Assembly: GCF_000472665.1 (NCBI RefSeq) | Contig: NZ_AXAC01000006.1 | Coordinates: forward strand, 88,737-152,736 | DNA: 64,000 nt | Direction of reading: 5' to 3' | Source of the DNA: Acetobacterium malicum subsp. dehalogenans DSM 11527 | GTDB lineage: Bacteria; Bacillota; Clostridia; Eubacteriales; Eubacteriaceae | Shown: positions 34,857 through 43,596 of the stretch, in pieces | How the letters are laid out: each line of letters begins with the position of its first letter | Numbering within the stretch: the stretch's first letter is position 1 | Made by a program: the position numbers and the translations under genes | The notes under the pieces: generated by a model | Told to the model about the DNA's origin: nothing | Database searches by the model: none | The model's input: only the letters and a program-made list of their open reading frames with translations

Positions 34857-35294
34857 TTAAGGCGCTAAGACCTCAATTTTTAATAACAGGGCTTGGAGAG
34901 TTTTCGTATCTTCCAGACCCAACTGCGCTTCAATCCGCTTCTGGGCCAGTTCCCAGTAAGCATTGGCTTGTTCGATTCTTTCTCGGCCCGCTGCCGTTAA
35001 ACAAAGCTGCCGGTTTCGCGTTCCCGACTGGGCAATATCATGTATCAATCCCTGCTGTTCAAGGGGCTTTAAATTACGAACCAAGGTGGTCCGATCCAGC
35101 CGGATTTCAGCGGCCAACTCGCTGACACTCACCGGTTCCATGGCAAAAATATGCTTTAAAATTGAAAATTGACTGACACTGAGCTGGCTGGGCGCCAGGT
35201 AATGGTCGTAGATTTCGGTTATCGCCAGGGAAGCCCGCCGCAAATTGAGGCAATTGCAGACTGACGATTTTCTATTTTGTTCTTCTATTTTCAT
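34857..35294 (-). CDS. MarR-family transcriptional regulator
   Basis: 145 residues. Winged helix: LSVSQFSILKHIFAMEPVSV, ELAAEIRLDRTTLVRNLKPL, GLIHDIAQSGTRNRQLCLTA. An N-terminal CNCLNLRRA gives two cysteines that could be redox or metal sensing. RBS AAGGTG. Its own promoter carries the palindrome at 35312-35323, and the same palindrome precedes the downstream DUF2284 gene, so it most likely represses both. Confidence 0.92.
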   Translation of the reverse strand: MKIEEQNRKSSVCNCLNLRRASLAITEIYDHYLAPSQLSVSQFSILKHIFAMEPVSVSELAAEIRLDRTTLVRNLKPLEQQGLIHDIAQSGTRNRQLCLTAAGRERIEQANAYWELAQKRIEAQLGLEDTKTLQALLLKIEVLAP

Positions 35295-35311
35295 GTGATC
35301 ACCTTTTTCAG

Positions 35312-35356
35312 TGTATATACACGATTATTATATCCAACGTCTGGACTTTTGTAAAG
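35312..35356 (-). promoter_or_regulatory. marR promoter with MarR operator
   Basis: Minus strand TTTACA (35356-35351), 17-base spacer, TATAAT (35333-35328), followed at once by the perfect palindrome GTGTATATACAC (35323-35312). A repressor bound there would cover the transcription start. Confidence 0.75.
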
Positions 35357-35385
35357 TTGATTGCAGAATTTTATATTAATAGTCC

Positions 35386-35907
35386 TTATGCCAATAACTG
35401 GCTGGCCTTTTCACAGGCTTCATAAATCATATCGTAATTACTTTCAATCAGCGGGTTCACACGGTCTGCACTTTTCTTGACATTTTTTTTATAAAGAAAA
35501 TAAGGCAAGCCCCAGCCGATAAATCCCGGGATGGCCAGGACAACACACAGTGGAATCATGGCGGCCAGATAAGCAAAGGTTGCTCCGGCCATAAAAACTG
35601 TCCCGACAATCCCCGCCCCCAGGGCTAACGCCATTGCATTGGTATTTTTGGATCGTTCCAGCTTTTCAATGTTGATAAAGGCGTCTTCACACTTTCGTTG
35701 GAGATCGCAAAGTGCCACCCGATTTTTGATTTTCCGATCCCGCTGCAATTTCAATTTGACCGCATCAAGCCCGGAACTGGAATTGATGATTGTCCACCCC
35801 AGTGTATGGTAACAGTCGCTGCAAAGCTGCACCAGATCAGATTTGACACTGACTTCCAAATACTCGTTCATCACCAGTTTGTTTTCATTTGTTCTCATTT
35901 CGCTCAT
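35386..35907 (-). CDS. Hypothetical membrane protein with two helices
   Basis: 173 residues from ATG 35907 (AGGAG, 7-base spacing). A soluble N-terminal half (EYLEVSVKSDLVQLCSDCYH, then a coiled region to about 85) is followed by two membrane segments (ALALGAGIVGTVFMAGATFA and AMIPLCVVLAIPGFIGWGLP) and a basic, helical tail. Proteins like this are scattered in clostridia; no function known to me. Three TTAAC motifs 11 bases apart stand upstream. Confidence 0.75.
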   Translation of the reverse strand: MSEMRTNENKLVMNEYLEVSVKSDLVQLCSDCYHTLGWTIINSSSGLDAVKLKLQRDRKIKNRVALCDLQRKCEDAFINIEKLERSKNTNAMALALGAGIVGTVFMAGATFAYLAAMIPLCVVLAIPGFIGWGLPYFLYKKNVKKSADRVNPLIESNYDMIYEACEKASQLLA

Positions 35908-35979
35908 CACACTTCTCCTTTAACCGTTTCTTGTTCGTTTCTGTTGATACCACCATATTACGCTGCAAATGTTCCCCAA

Positions 35980-36008
35980 AGTTAATGTTCGGTTAAACTT
36001 TTGTTAAA
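35980..36008 (-). promoter_or_regulatory. Triple PhoP-like box upstream of the gene at 35386
   Basis: On the minus strand TTAACA, TTAACC and TTAACT follow each other with 5-base gaps (period 11), about 75 bases before the start codon. Same design as the pairs at 33447 and 37890. Confidence 0.55.
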
Positions 36009-36052
36009 CACATTTTTAATGAGCCTCTAAACTTTAATTCATTATCTTTAAA

Positions 36053-36084
36053 TAAAAAAATCCCTCGCATCGTTGATACGAGAG
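36053..36084 (-). terminator. Terminator of the two-component operon
   Basis: ATCCCTCGCATC and GATACGAGAGAT pair with G-T allowance around GTT; T-run (ATTTTTTTA) follows on the minus strand, right after the histidine kinase stop. Confidence 0.75.
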
Positions 36085-36106
36085 ATTTATATAAGTTCTT
36101 CATTCT

Positions 36107-37168
36107 CTATAATTTCAAAATTACGGTAAACGTGGTACCCTGACCCAGCTCACTTTCAGCCGTTATGGTTCCATCCACCAGATCCACTACCCGTTTAACC
36201 AGGGCCAGTCCCAATCCGTTGCCTTCTTCTGAGTGGGAGGTATCGCCCTGATAAAAGCGGTCAAAGATGCGACGGCAGGTTTCGTCACTCATGCCGCAGC
36301 CGCTATCGCTGACCTTGACAATGGCCTGACTGCCATCTTTTCTGAGCTTAATTTTTACCAACCCGTCTTTTGGGGTAAACTTGATGGCGTTGGTCAACAG
36401 ATTATTCCAGACAATTTCCATCAGACTTTCATCGCTGGTAATGGTCACTTCGTCCAGGTCGGCGTCAAATTCGATGTTTTTTTCGTCAAATTTTTCTTCC
36501 AACGCCAGCATACAACAGCGCAGCTGTTCATCCAGCGAATAGGTCTCGGTCTGGATGATTTCCTGATTTTCCAGCTTGTTTAATTTCAGAATGTTGGTCA
36601 CTAAGGTAGACAGTTTTTTTGATGCTTCGACAATAGTGTCAATATATTCCTTTTTCTCATCCTGGGGCAGCTCTTCTTTTCTGAGTGCTGAGGCATAACT
36701 TTGGATAATCGCCAGCGGTGTTTTCATCTCGTGGGACACATTGGCGATGAAATCGCTTTTTAAGGTTTCAATGGTGGCCAGTTCCTCGACCATCTTGTTA
36801 AAATCATCGATTAGCACCTCCAGGTCATCCTTTTTATGGTCTTTTCGTTGGGAGTGCACGTGAACAGTGAAATCGCCAGCGGCCACTTTTCGGGCTGCCT
36901 GACCGATTTCCGTCAATGGCCTTTGAAATCCGGTATACATAATAAAGCGGGTCCCAAGACTGACAATCAGTCCCATAAACAGCGCATAGGACATGCCCAC
37001 CAGTGCCATGATCCAGGGATTGGTCTGATCCAGCATCTGCTGATTGAAAATTAGCACTTCTCCGGCACTGCAGATTAATACCACCCCAAAGACAATTAAA
37101 AACTCTTTCCAGAAAGGGCGCTTGGCATTGATCCGCTTATCTTCCAGATTTTCATAGCGAAACTTCAT
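36107..37168 (-). CDS. Sensor histidine kinase, PhoR-like
   Basis: 353 residues. Two membrane helices (about 22-42 and 52-75) with a very short outside loop, HAMP (about 76-130), HisKA with FIANVSHEMKTPLAIIQSYA (His about 145), HATPase with N-box WNNLLTNAIKFTP, G1 VSDSGCGMSD and G2 EEGNGLGLALVKR. The short outside loop suggests it senses through the membrane or a partner rather than a ligand. Its start overlaps the regulator stop by 4 bases. Confidence 0.93.
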   Translation of the reverse strand: MKFRYENLEDKRINAKRPFWKEFLIVFGVVLICSAGEVLIFNQQMLDQTNPWIMALVGMSYALFMGLIVSLGTRFIMYTGFQRPLTEIGQAARKVAAGDFTVHVHSQRKDHKKDDLEVLIDDFNKMVEELATIETLKSDFIANVSHEMKTPLAIIQSYASALRKEELPQDEKKEYIDTIVEASKKLSTLVTNILKLNKLENQEIIQTETYSLDEQLRCCMLALEEKFDEKNIEFDADLDEVTITSDESLMEIVWNNLLTNAIKFTPKDGLVKIKLRKDGSQAIVKVSDSGCGMSDETCRRIFDRFYQGDTSHSEEGNGLGLALVKRVVDLVDGTITAESELGQGTTFTVILKL

Positions 37169-37839
37169 CCTTTAATCACCGCCTTGTATCCCAGGCCCCG
37201 GACTGTCACAATTTCCACATCGTCACAGTCTGAAAGTTTGTCACGCAGTTTGGTGATCGAAACATCCACAGTTCGGGGCGTGCTTTCGGTATCATATCCC
37301 CAAAACTCATCCATCAGCTGAGCCCGAGTAAAGGTGCGTTTAGGATAGGATAACAGCTTAAATAGAATATTAAATTCCCTTACCGTCAGCGAAACTTCCT
37401 CTCCATTGAGATACGCGGTAGTTTCCTCTTCATTTAAGATCAGCGAACCCGCTTCCAGTTTTCGCTCATTGCGGATATTGGCCCGTCGTAATAAGGCCGA
37501 CACCCGTAAGAGCAGTTCATCCATCTCGATCGGTTTTACCATATAATCGTCAATGCCCAGGCTGTAGCCTTTTTGTTTGGCAGACATGTCATCCCGGGCC
37601 GTCATGAACAGAATCGGGATGCTCTTATCCTGGCGGCGGATCTCTGCGGCCAGTTCAAATCCGTCCATCTCCGGCATCATAATATCCGAGATGATCAGAT
37701 TCACCGGTTCTTCCAGGATCCGGTCAAAGGCTTCACTGCCATTTTTACAGCGTATCGCCCGGTAGCCCTTATTATTTAAAAATGAGCAGACAATATAGTT
37801 CAGTTTCTCGTCGTCTTCAATTACTAAAATATTGATCAT
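37165..37839 (-). CDS. OmpR-family response regulator, PhoP/PhoB-like
   Basis: 224 residues. Receiver domain 1-120 with DD at 9-10, phospho-Asp in LIISDIMMPEMDG (about 53) and Lys in DDYMVKPIEMDE (about 102). C-terminal winged helix: VSLTVREFNILFKLLSYPKR, FWGYDTESTPRTVDVSITKL. The operon carries TTAACA boxes in its own upstream region, which suggests self-regulation as in PhoPR systems. Which signal it serves cannot be told. Confidence 0.93.
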   Translation of the reverse strand: MINILVIEDDEKLNYIVCSFLNNKGYRAIRCKNGSEAFDRILEEPVNLIISDIMMPEMDGFELAAEIRRQDKSIPILFMTARDDMSAKQKGYSLGIDDYMVKPIEMDELLLRVSALLRRANIRNERKLEAGSLILNEEETTAYLNGEEVSLTVREFNILFKLLSYPKRTFTRAQLMDEFWGYDTESTPRTVDVSITKLRDKLSDCDDVEIVTVRGLGYKAVIKG

Positions 37840-37889
37840 TATCTTTCCTCCCCTGCTGGATTCTACTGCATGATATCATATCCTGATGA

Positions 37890-37906
37890 TGTTAAAGATT
37901 TGTTAA
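37890..37906 (-). promoter_or_regulatory. PhoP-like box upstream of the response regulator gene
   Basis: On the minus strand TTAACA-AATCT-TTAACA, 51 bases before the start codon at 37839. Confidence 0.6.
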
Positions 37907-37925
37907 GTCAACAATTTTATACTAA

Positions 37926-37957
37926 AAACGCCCGATTGATTCCCGTCAACCGGACGC
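37926..37957 (-). terminator. Terminator of the diguanylate cyclase gene at 37946
   Basis: CGTCCGGTTGA and TCAATCGGGCG on the minus strand pair with G-T pairs around a 5-base loop, then TTTTTAGT. The stem overlaps the last codons of the gene. Confidence 0.65.
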
Positions 37958-39097
37958 ATAGCACTGAGTAAGCTTGTGCTCCTCCAGCCGTTTTTCATAT
38001 ATCTGGTTCTGATTTTTCCCTTCGCTTTTGGCCAGATAAAGAGCCTGATCGGCCTTTTCAAAAAACTCACTGGTTGACCAGCCGGAATTGGCATATTCCG
38101 CAATCCCACAGCTGAAGGTTATCTGAGATCCCTTAAGAAAATCAAAATGGTGCTCCCTGAATTCCTGGTGCATTTTATCAATCATTTCGACAACAGCTGC
38201 GATGGGATGACCGCTAAACAACAAAACAAATTCTTCCCCACCATAGCGAAAGACATTTTCATTACCCGGTGTATTCTGAGATAAGATGTCCGCCAATGTT
38301 ACTAATACTTCGTCACCTTTACTATGACCATAGCTATCATTAATCAGCTTAAAATCGTCCAGATCAATAACGGCCAGAATCAACGGGGTTCTGGTCACCC
38401 CCTCCTGATAAACCGCCTGCCCCAGAATATCGACCATCGCCCGGCGATTTAAAAGTCCGGTCAGCGGTTCTGTTTTGGCTTCCTGGATTAGCTCCATTTG
38501 TTTTAAGTAGCTGTTGTGGATGCTCTGTGCCTGTTCATTGGTATAACGGGTCAGTACCTTGGCCCCCAGATAGGAGCAAAAGATCATAATCCCAGCCACG
38601 ATACAATCCAAAAAGATCGCTTTTACATCGCGATCGCCTTCAAAACTGGCAATCTGGAAAGCCAGAATCACAGAGATATAGCTCAACCCGAAGACAAGAC
38701 GCGTCAGTTTTAAGTCAGCAAAGATAATCGTCATAAACACCGCAATACAGGGCACACACAAGATCGGCGGAAAGGTGTGATGAAAGCATTGAACACAGGC
38801 GCAAATCAGAAAAAACAGGATCGCAACCGTATGATTTTTGGTTTTTTCACTGGTTTTTTCTGTTTTTAGCATAAAATACGCCCCTAAAATAAAAATTAGG
38901 TTCAACACCGATGGCAGTACCAGATAGAGCAAGAGATAGCGGATGATGGCTGGCGAAAAGGTCTGGCTGTGTTTATTAAAAATAAAGATGAAAATTTCAG
39001 CAATAAAAATGATGATACCGATTATTACACAGGTGCGAAACATAATTTTTCGCCATTTTTCATGCAGTTCATTATTGATGTTTAGCAACTGATGCAT
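37946..39097 (-). CDS. Membrane diguanylate cyclase (GGEEF)
   Basis: 383 residues. Six membrane helices in residues about 17-200 (a 6TM sensor without a large outside domain), then a GGDEF domain from about 215 (EPLTGLLNRRAMVDILGQAV) with active loop FRYGGEEFVLLFSG. GGEEF is a functional variant, so it should make c-di-GMP. GGAGGG precedes the ATG. It is transcribed away from the DUF1538 gene. Confidence 0.93.
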   Translation of the reverse strand: MHQLLNINNELHEKWRKIMFRTCVIIGIIIFIAEIFIFIFNKHSQTFSPAIIRYLLLYLVLPSVLNLIFILGAYFMLKTEKTSEKTKNHTVAILFFLICACVQCFHHTFPPILCVPCIAVFMTIIFADLKLTRLVFGLSYISVILAFQIASFEGDRDVKAIFLDCIVAGIMIFCSYLGAKVLTRYTNEQAQSIHNSYLKQMELIQEAKTEPLTGLLNRRAMVDILGQAVYQEGVTRTPLILAVIDLDDFKLINDSYGHSKGDEVLVTLADILSQNTPGNENVFRYGGEEFVLLFSGHPIAAVVEMIDKMHQEFREHHFDFLKGSQITFSCGIAEYANSGWSTSEFFEKADQALYLAKSEGKNQNQIYEKRLEEHKLTQCYASG

Positions 39098-39232
39098 TAG
39101 TATCCCTCCTCTGCTCTTCTGAAATTGACAAACCCAAAGTCCGTTTGATTTTATGTCAAAAAACGTTGTCTAAATTGACGATGTGGTAAATTATACCATA
39201 ATTGCGGCCATTTGTTAAATACGAGACGACCA

Positions 39233-39261
39233 TTGTTTTGATCGGCTTTTTCGGGTATAAT
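39233..39261 (+). promoter_or_regulatory. Promoter of the DUF1538-PII operon
   Basis: TTGTTT (39233-39238), 17-base spacer, TATAAT (39256-39261). It leaves a leader of about 110 bases before TTG 39381; no riboswitch fold was recognised in it. Confidence 0.6.
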
Positions 39262-39380
39262 GGATGGAGTTGTTAGTCGTAGCATATTTCTATGTCATAG
39301 ATTGCCAATGCTTTGTTAAACCGGTTGTTGACCTTTAAACGCTGTTAATCAACCATAAAATAAAGAAAGGGGGATTTATT

Positions 39381-40874
39381 TTGAACATTCTTTTTGAAAA
39401 GTTCAAAGAAGTTCTGATCTCGGTATTACCGATTACACTACTGGTTGTCATTTTAAGCCTGACCCTTGTTCCCATTGAAAGCTATATCATGATGCGCTTT
39501 CTGCTGGGGGCGTTGCTGATTGTGGTCGGACTGACTATTTTCCTCTTCGGAGTCGATCTGGGCATAGCCCCCATCGGTAATCTGATGGGGACCCATATTA
39601 CCAAAAGCAACAAGGTCTGGATCGTTATCGTTTCCGGCTTAGTCCTTGGTTTTTTCATCTCGGTGGCTGAGCCGGATCTTCATATCCTGGCCGGCCAGGT
39701 AGCCCTTGTTTCAGCCAATGTCATCGCCAAAACCGAAATTATACTCTGCGTTTCCGTCGGTATCGCCCTGCTGCTGACGGTTGGTTTTTTACGTGTTATC
39801 TATAACAAGTCCCTCAACCTGCTTCTGACGATCATCTATGGCATCATTCTGATTATATCCCTGTTTACTTCCCAGGAATTTCTGGCCATTTCTTTTGATG
39901 CCTCTGGAGCCACTACTGGAGCGCTGACGGTTCCTTTTATTCTGGCTTTGTCGATGGGGATTTCTTCGTTAAAAAAGGGAAAATCATCGGAAGATGACAG
40001 TTTTGGTCTGGTTGGCATTGCCTCTACTGGTGCCATCCTGGCAGTGATGATTATGAGTGTTTTAAAGGGTACCAAAGAAATCAGCGGCAGTCTTGACAGT
40101 GGTCTGTCCGAATCAACCGCTGTGATCCTGCCTTTTATTAATAAACTGCCCACGATACTTTATGAGGTCGTTCTGGCCCTGTTGCCGATTGTCGTCATCT
40201 TTGTTGTTTTTCAGATGATCTCCTTTAAATTAAAAAAGAAACCGCTAAAACGAATTATCAAGGGCCTCCTTTATACCCTGATTGGTCTGGTTCTTTTTTT
40301 AACCGGAGTTAATGCCGGATTTATGGACGTTGGAACCCTGGTAGGTTATAATATTGCCAGTATCGACAATAAAGCGGTGCTGATCGCCATTGGGGCGCTA
40401 TTAGGTCTGGTGGTTATTCTGGCTGAGCCAGCGGTTTATGTGTTGACCAAGCAAATTGAAGATGTCACCAGCGGCTACTTAAAACGAAAGGTCGTTTTGG
40501 TTGCCTTATCACTGGGGGTATCTCTGGCTGTGGGCTTATCGATGCTGCGGATCATCGTTCCGGAAATCAAACTCTGGCATTATCTGCTGCCCGGTTATAT
40601 CCTTGCCATTGTTTTAAGCTATCTAGTGCCAAAGTTATTTGTGGGGATGTCTTTTGATTCCGGCGGGGTCTCTTCCGGCCCGATGACGGCGACTTTTATT
40701 CTTGCTTTTGCCCAGGGTGCAGCCGAATCCATCGAAGGCGCAAATGTGCTGGTCGATGGTTTTGGACTGATTGCCATGGTTGCCCTGATGCCGATTATTG
40801 CCCTGCAAATTCTGGGCCTGATCTTTAAAATCAAAACTGTTAAAGGGGGAATCTCCGAAAATGGATACTCATGA
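39381..40874 (+). CDS. DUF1538 membrane protein with internal duplication
   Basis: 497 residues from TTG 39381 (AAAGGGGG upstream). About 12-14 membrane segments in two similar halves: LFGVDLGIAPIGNLMGTHIT against LTGVNAGFMDVGTLVGYNIA, FISVAEPDLHILAGQV against VILAEPAVYVLTKQI, and FDASGATTGALTVPFILALS against FDSGGVSSGPMTATFILAFA. A transporter that arose by gene duplication. DUF1538 proteins are regularly paired with PII-like proteins, as here (14-base overlap), so uptake controlled by nucleotide or carbon/nitrogen state is likely. Substrate unknown. Confidence 0.88.
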   Translation: MNILFEKFKEVLISVLPITLLVVILSLTLVPIESYIMMRFLLGALLIVVGLTIFLFGVDLGIAPIGNLMGTHITKSNKVWIVIVSGLVLGFFISVAEPDLHILAGQVALVSANVIAKTEIILCVSVGIALLLTVGFLRVIYNKSLNLLLTIIYGIILIISLFTSQEFLAISFDASGATTGALTVPFILALSMGISSLKKGKSSEDDSFGLVGIASTGAILAVMIMSVLKGTKEISGSLDSGLSESTAVILPFINKLPTILYEVVLALLPIVVIFVVFQMISFKLKKKPLKRIIKGLLYTLIGLVLFLTGVNAGFMDVGTLVGYNIASIDNKAVLIAIGALLGLVVILAEPAVYVLTKQIEDVTSGYLKRKVVLVALSLGVSLAVGLSMLRIIVPEIKLWHYLLPGYILAIVLSYLVPKLFVGMSFDSGGVSSGPMTATFILAFAQGAAESIEGANVLVDGFGLIAMVALMPIIALQILGLIFKIKTVKGGISENGYS

Positions 40875-41547
40875 AAATGTAACAGAAAAAAAGAGCTATG
40901 AAATATTAGCTGTCATTGTCAATTTCGGTGTTGGTTCCAAAATTCTGCAACTGGGAAAAAAATGCGGAATTTCCGGTGGGACGATCTTTTTAGGAAAGGG
41001 CACCCAACATTGTCTGGTCACTGATTTTCTGGACATTTGTGATGAACGGGTCGAAGTGGTTCTGATGATTGCCCAGACCGGAAAAATAGAATCAGCTGCC
41101 GAGGAAATCAGCCGTAAATTCAAATTTGCCAAGGCCCATCATGGGATTGCCTTTACGGCTACGTTAAATAATTTTTTAGGGGTTCGGAATTGTGCCTATG
41201 ATAAAACTCATGAAGAAAAAGGAGTCAATAAAACAATGTATGAGGCGATATTTGTGATTGTCGATCGCGGCAATGCGGAAACGGTTGTCGGTGCAGCTGA
41301 AGCCGCCGGTGCCAATGGCGGAACCATTATTAATGCCCGGGGCTCGGGTGTTCATGAATACGCAAAACTCTTTGCCATGGATATTGAGCCGGAAAAAGAA
41401 GTGGTGATGATGATCCTGGAAAGCGCTAAAACCGAAGCAGTTGTCAATGCCATCCAGGATGCTACCGAAATGGACAAGCCGGGAAATGGCATAATCTTCA
41501 CCATCGGCGTGAATAGAACCTATGGATTGTATCAACACAACCATTGA
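40861..41547 (+). CDS. Double PII-like regulatory protein
   Basis: 228 residues made of two PII-like ferredoxin-fold domains. First: ILAVIVNFGVGSKILQLGKK with SGGTIFLGKGT; second: YEAIFVIVDRGNAETVVGAA with NGGTIINARGSGVHEY. Each ends in the PII-like FTATL / FTIGV strand. The classical uridylylated tyrosine of GlnB is not apparent in the T-loop. It starts inside the end of the DUF1538 gene and probably binds and controls that transporter. Confidence 0.88.
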   Translation: MDTHENVTEKKSYEILAVIVNFGVGSKILQLGKKCGISGGTIFLGKGTQHCLVTDFLDICDERVEVVLMIAQTGKIESAAEEISRKFKFAKAHHGIAFTATLNNFLGVRNCAYDKTHEEKGVNKTMYEAIFVIVDRGNAETVVGAAEAAGANGGTIINARGSGVHEYAKLFAMDIEPEKEVVMMILESAKTEAVVNAIQDATEMDKPGNGIIFTIGVNRTYGLYQHNH

Positions 41548-41602
41548 TATGAACCGCATCTGATCCTGATTAACGATTTTTTTACTGTTTTTTCTAGACT
41601 GC

Positions 41603-41650
41603 AAGCCAGCCCGATGTGTTTTCGGCAAACACACCGGGCTGGCTTATTTT
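41603..41650. terminator. Strong terminator between convergent genes
   Basis: AAGCCAGCCCG (41603-41613) pairs with CGGGCTGGCTT (41635-41645); inside, GTGTTT-TCGG-CAAACAC extends the stem. It ends the DUF1538-PII operon and can serve the radical SAM gene on the other strand. Confidence 0.85.
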
Positions 41651-41677
41651 GACGTCTTTAATCGTCTGTAAAAAAGG

Positions 41678-42751
41678 TTATGCTAACAATTTCTCGACCT
41701 GATCGTTTACCTCAAACAAGGTACACCCGCCATGGTTTCCGGCCTTTACGGCAATTTCCCGGAGATCAGCAAAATATTGGGACCGGAGCACGGCTTCCAC
41801 CGAATCACTGGTCAGGTTCTGTTTGGCATGGGGTGAAAAGGGACAGGGTTCGGCATCACCATAGGGATTGATATGAAAAAATCCCCGCCCGGAAGCCAGA
41901 CAGCCGCCCATTTCCTCCTCGTCGCCGGGGAAGGACAAGATCACCATGCGCCGAAAGGATTTTCGCAGTTTAAGACAAATCGCCTGAAGTTGCTTGATTT
42001 CGCTTTGCGTAATGACCAGATAGTCGGTTCCTGGTTCCGCCGGAACATATTCCACATACAGGTTCACGCCACAACCTTTATCCTCCAGTGCTTCAAGAAA
42101 GTCATTTCTGGTCACCAGCGCCATGTTTTCCCTGGTAACGGTAATGGCTGCCCCGAACAGGATTTTGCGCTTTTTTAAAGCGGCCATGGCGGCTTCAATC
42201 TGCACATGGGTACCCGCCCCGCGGCGGGCATCAGTTTCTTTTGCATTGCCTTCTATGCTGAGAATGGGGATCAGATTGCGATGGTTGTCGAGAAATTCAA
42301 TGGTCTCCTGATCCAGCATTGTGCCATTGGTAAAAATTGGAAAGATCACATTTGGATACTCTCCGGCCAGCTCCATAATATCCCGGCGTAAAAAGGGCTC
42401 ACCGCCGGCCAGCAGCATAAAGGCAACACCAAGTCTTGCCGCCTGATCGAAAACATTCCCCCATTGACCGGCATCCATATCCGTTTTGCCGCTGGTAGGG
42501 CCACAGCCGCCACCAGCCCGGGCATAACATCCGGCACAGTGGAGATTACATTGGGAGGCGATACTGGCAATCAGAAATGGCGGTACGTGCAGGCCTTCTT
42601 TTTCCTGCTGCTTTCGGCGGGCACTGCTTTTGGCCAGCTCCGGTAAAACACTCATTAAAAAGGCCCGGCCTTTGCTATTGTTGAGATAGAATCGGCCGGC
42701 GGTTGTCATAATTTGGGCAATGCCCTGATCCATCATTTTATTTAAATTCAT
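41678..42751 (-). CDS. Radical SAM protein
   Basis: 357 residues. The 4Fe-4S/SAM motif is CNLHCAGCYARAGGGCG (Cys at about 68, 72 and 75). GGEPFLRRDIMELAGEYP follows, the usual GGE motif. The C-terminal region has CLASGRGFFHINPYGDAEPC and a late GNHGGCTLFE, a short SPASM-like cysteine set that could hold a second cluster. Its ATG overlaps the tetR stop by one base (TGATG). Substrate unknown; regulator linkage suggests an inducible modification or a peptide-maturation role. Confidence 0.88.
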   Translation of the reverse strand: MNLNKMMDQGIAQIMTTAGRFYLNNSKGRAFLMSVLPELAKSSARRKQQEKEGLHVPPFLIASIASQCNLHCAGCYARAGGGCGPTSGKTDMDAGQWGNVFDQAARLGVAFMLLAGGEPFLRRDIMELAGEYPNVIFPIFTNGTMLDQETIEFLDNHRNLIPILSIEGNAKETDARRGAGTHVQIEAAMAALKKRKILFGAAITVTRENMALVTRNDFLEALEDKGCGVNLYVEYVPAEPGTDYLVITQSEIKQLQAICLKLRKSFRRMVILSFPGDEEEMGGCLASGRGFFHINPYGDAEPCPFSPHAKQNLTSDSVEAVLRSQYFADLREIAVKAGNHGGCTLFEVNDQVEKLLA

Positions 42752-43386
42752 CAGCTTTCCTCATTTCTTATTTGATAAATTGACGCAAACTGTTCGATAT
42801 GCGCCAGCAGCAGGGCCATCGCTTCATCTTCTTTTTCCGGCAGCTTGTCATATTGACATAAAAGGGTGTAGAAGGGACCGTAAAACTGCAAAGCGATGAT
42901 CTGCGGCGGGCCTGCTCTGAAGCTTCCCTGCCTGATCATCTCACTAAATAAGTCGGTCTGAAATAAAATCGCGTCGTTAAAAAACCAGTTGTACAAGGTC
43001 TTGGCGGCATCATCACTTTTATACTGTTCGATGGTCAACATCCGGCGGAACTTCGATGCCTGCGGATCTTTCAGGAAAAACAGAAAAACGGCCTCGCAGG
43101 CTTTCTTAAGCCAGATCAGATCATGACGGCCATATTCCCGGGCGACACTTTCCATCTCGCCCTGGGGCAACCGGTAAAACGTCACGGTTTCTTCAAACTT
43201 CTGATTCATCCACGTAAGCAAGGTATCATAAATGGCCTGCTTACTGTCAAAATGTTTATAAAGTGAGCTGTCCTTGATGCCCACCGCCTGGGCAATTTCT
43301 TTAACGGTCACACTCTGATAACCTTTTACCGAAAACAGATTCAATGCTTCCTCTAAGATTATTTCCCTGGTATTGCGTTTTGTCAT
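42751..43386 (-). CDS. TetR-family regulator
   Basis: 211 residues. HTH at about 10-55 (EEALNLFSVKGYQSVTVKEI, then IKDSSLYKHFDSKQAIYDTL). The C-terminal ligand domain is unassigned. AAGGAG before the ATG. A pair of near-identical palindromes at 43419-43463 sits just upstream, so it probably represses its own operon, which includes the radical SAM gene. Confidence 0.92.
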   Translation of the reverse strand: MTKRNTREIILEEALNLFSVKGYQSVTVKEIAQAVGIKDSSLYKHFDSKQAIYDTLLTWMNQKFEETVTFYRLPQGEMESVAREYGRHDLIWLKKACEAVFLFFLKDPQASKFRRMLTIEQYKSDDAAKTLYNWFFNDAILFQTDLFSEMIRQGSFRAGPPQIIALQFYGPFYTLLCQYDKLPEKEDEAMALLLAHIEQFASIYQIRNEES

Positions 43387-43418
43387 TGGTTCTCCTTAAA
43401 TTTCTTACAAATAACTAA

Positions 43419-43463
43419 AAGCTAGCGTTCATTAGCTTTATTATAGCTAGTGAACGCTAGCTT
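43419..43463. promoter_or_regulatory. Twin TetR operators upstream of the tetR-radical SAM operon
   Basis: Two 16-base sites, GCTAGCGTTCATTAGC (43421-43436) and GCTAGTGAACGCTAGC (43446-43461), are inverted copies of each other with one difference. Together they form 13-base arms AAGCTAGCGTTCA / TGAACGCTAGCTT. Confidence 0.75.
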
Positions 43464-43596
43464 GTCAAGTTATGTTTCGAAAATTTATTTTGATCAGGAT
43501 ATCTGCATCGCCTTCATCAAGCTGATTTTTTCATACCGATACGCCTTCCTTGACAACCCCATTTAAAATCAAATCAAGCTACTCTTTTATTTCTGC

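Noticed and set aside
39262..39380. Riboswitch in the DUF1538-PII leader
   Set aside because: The leader is long enough, but no known aptamer core or terminator/antiterminator pair was recognised.
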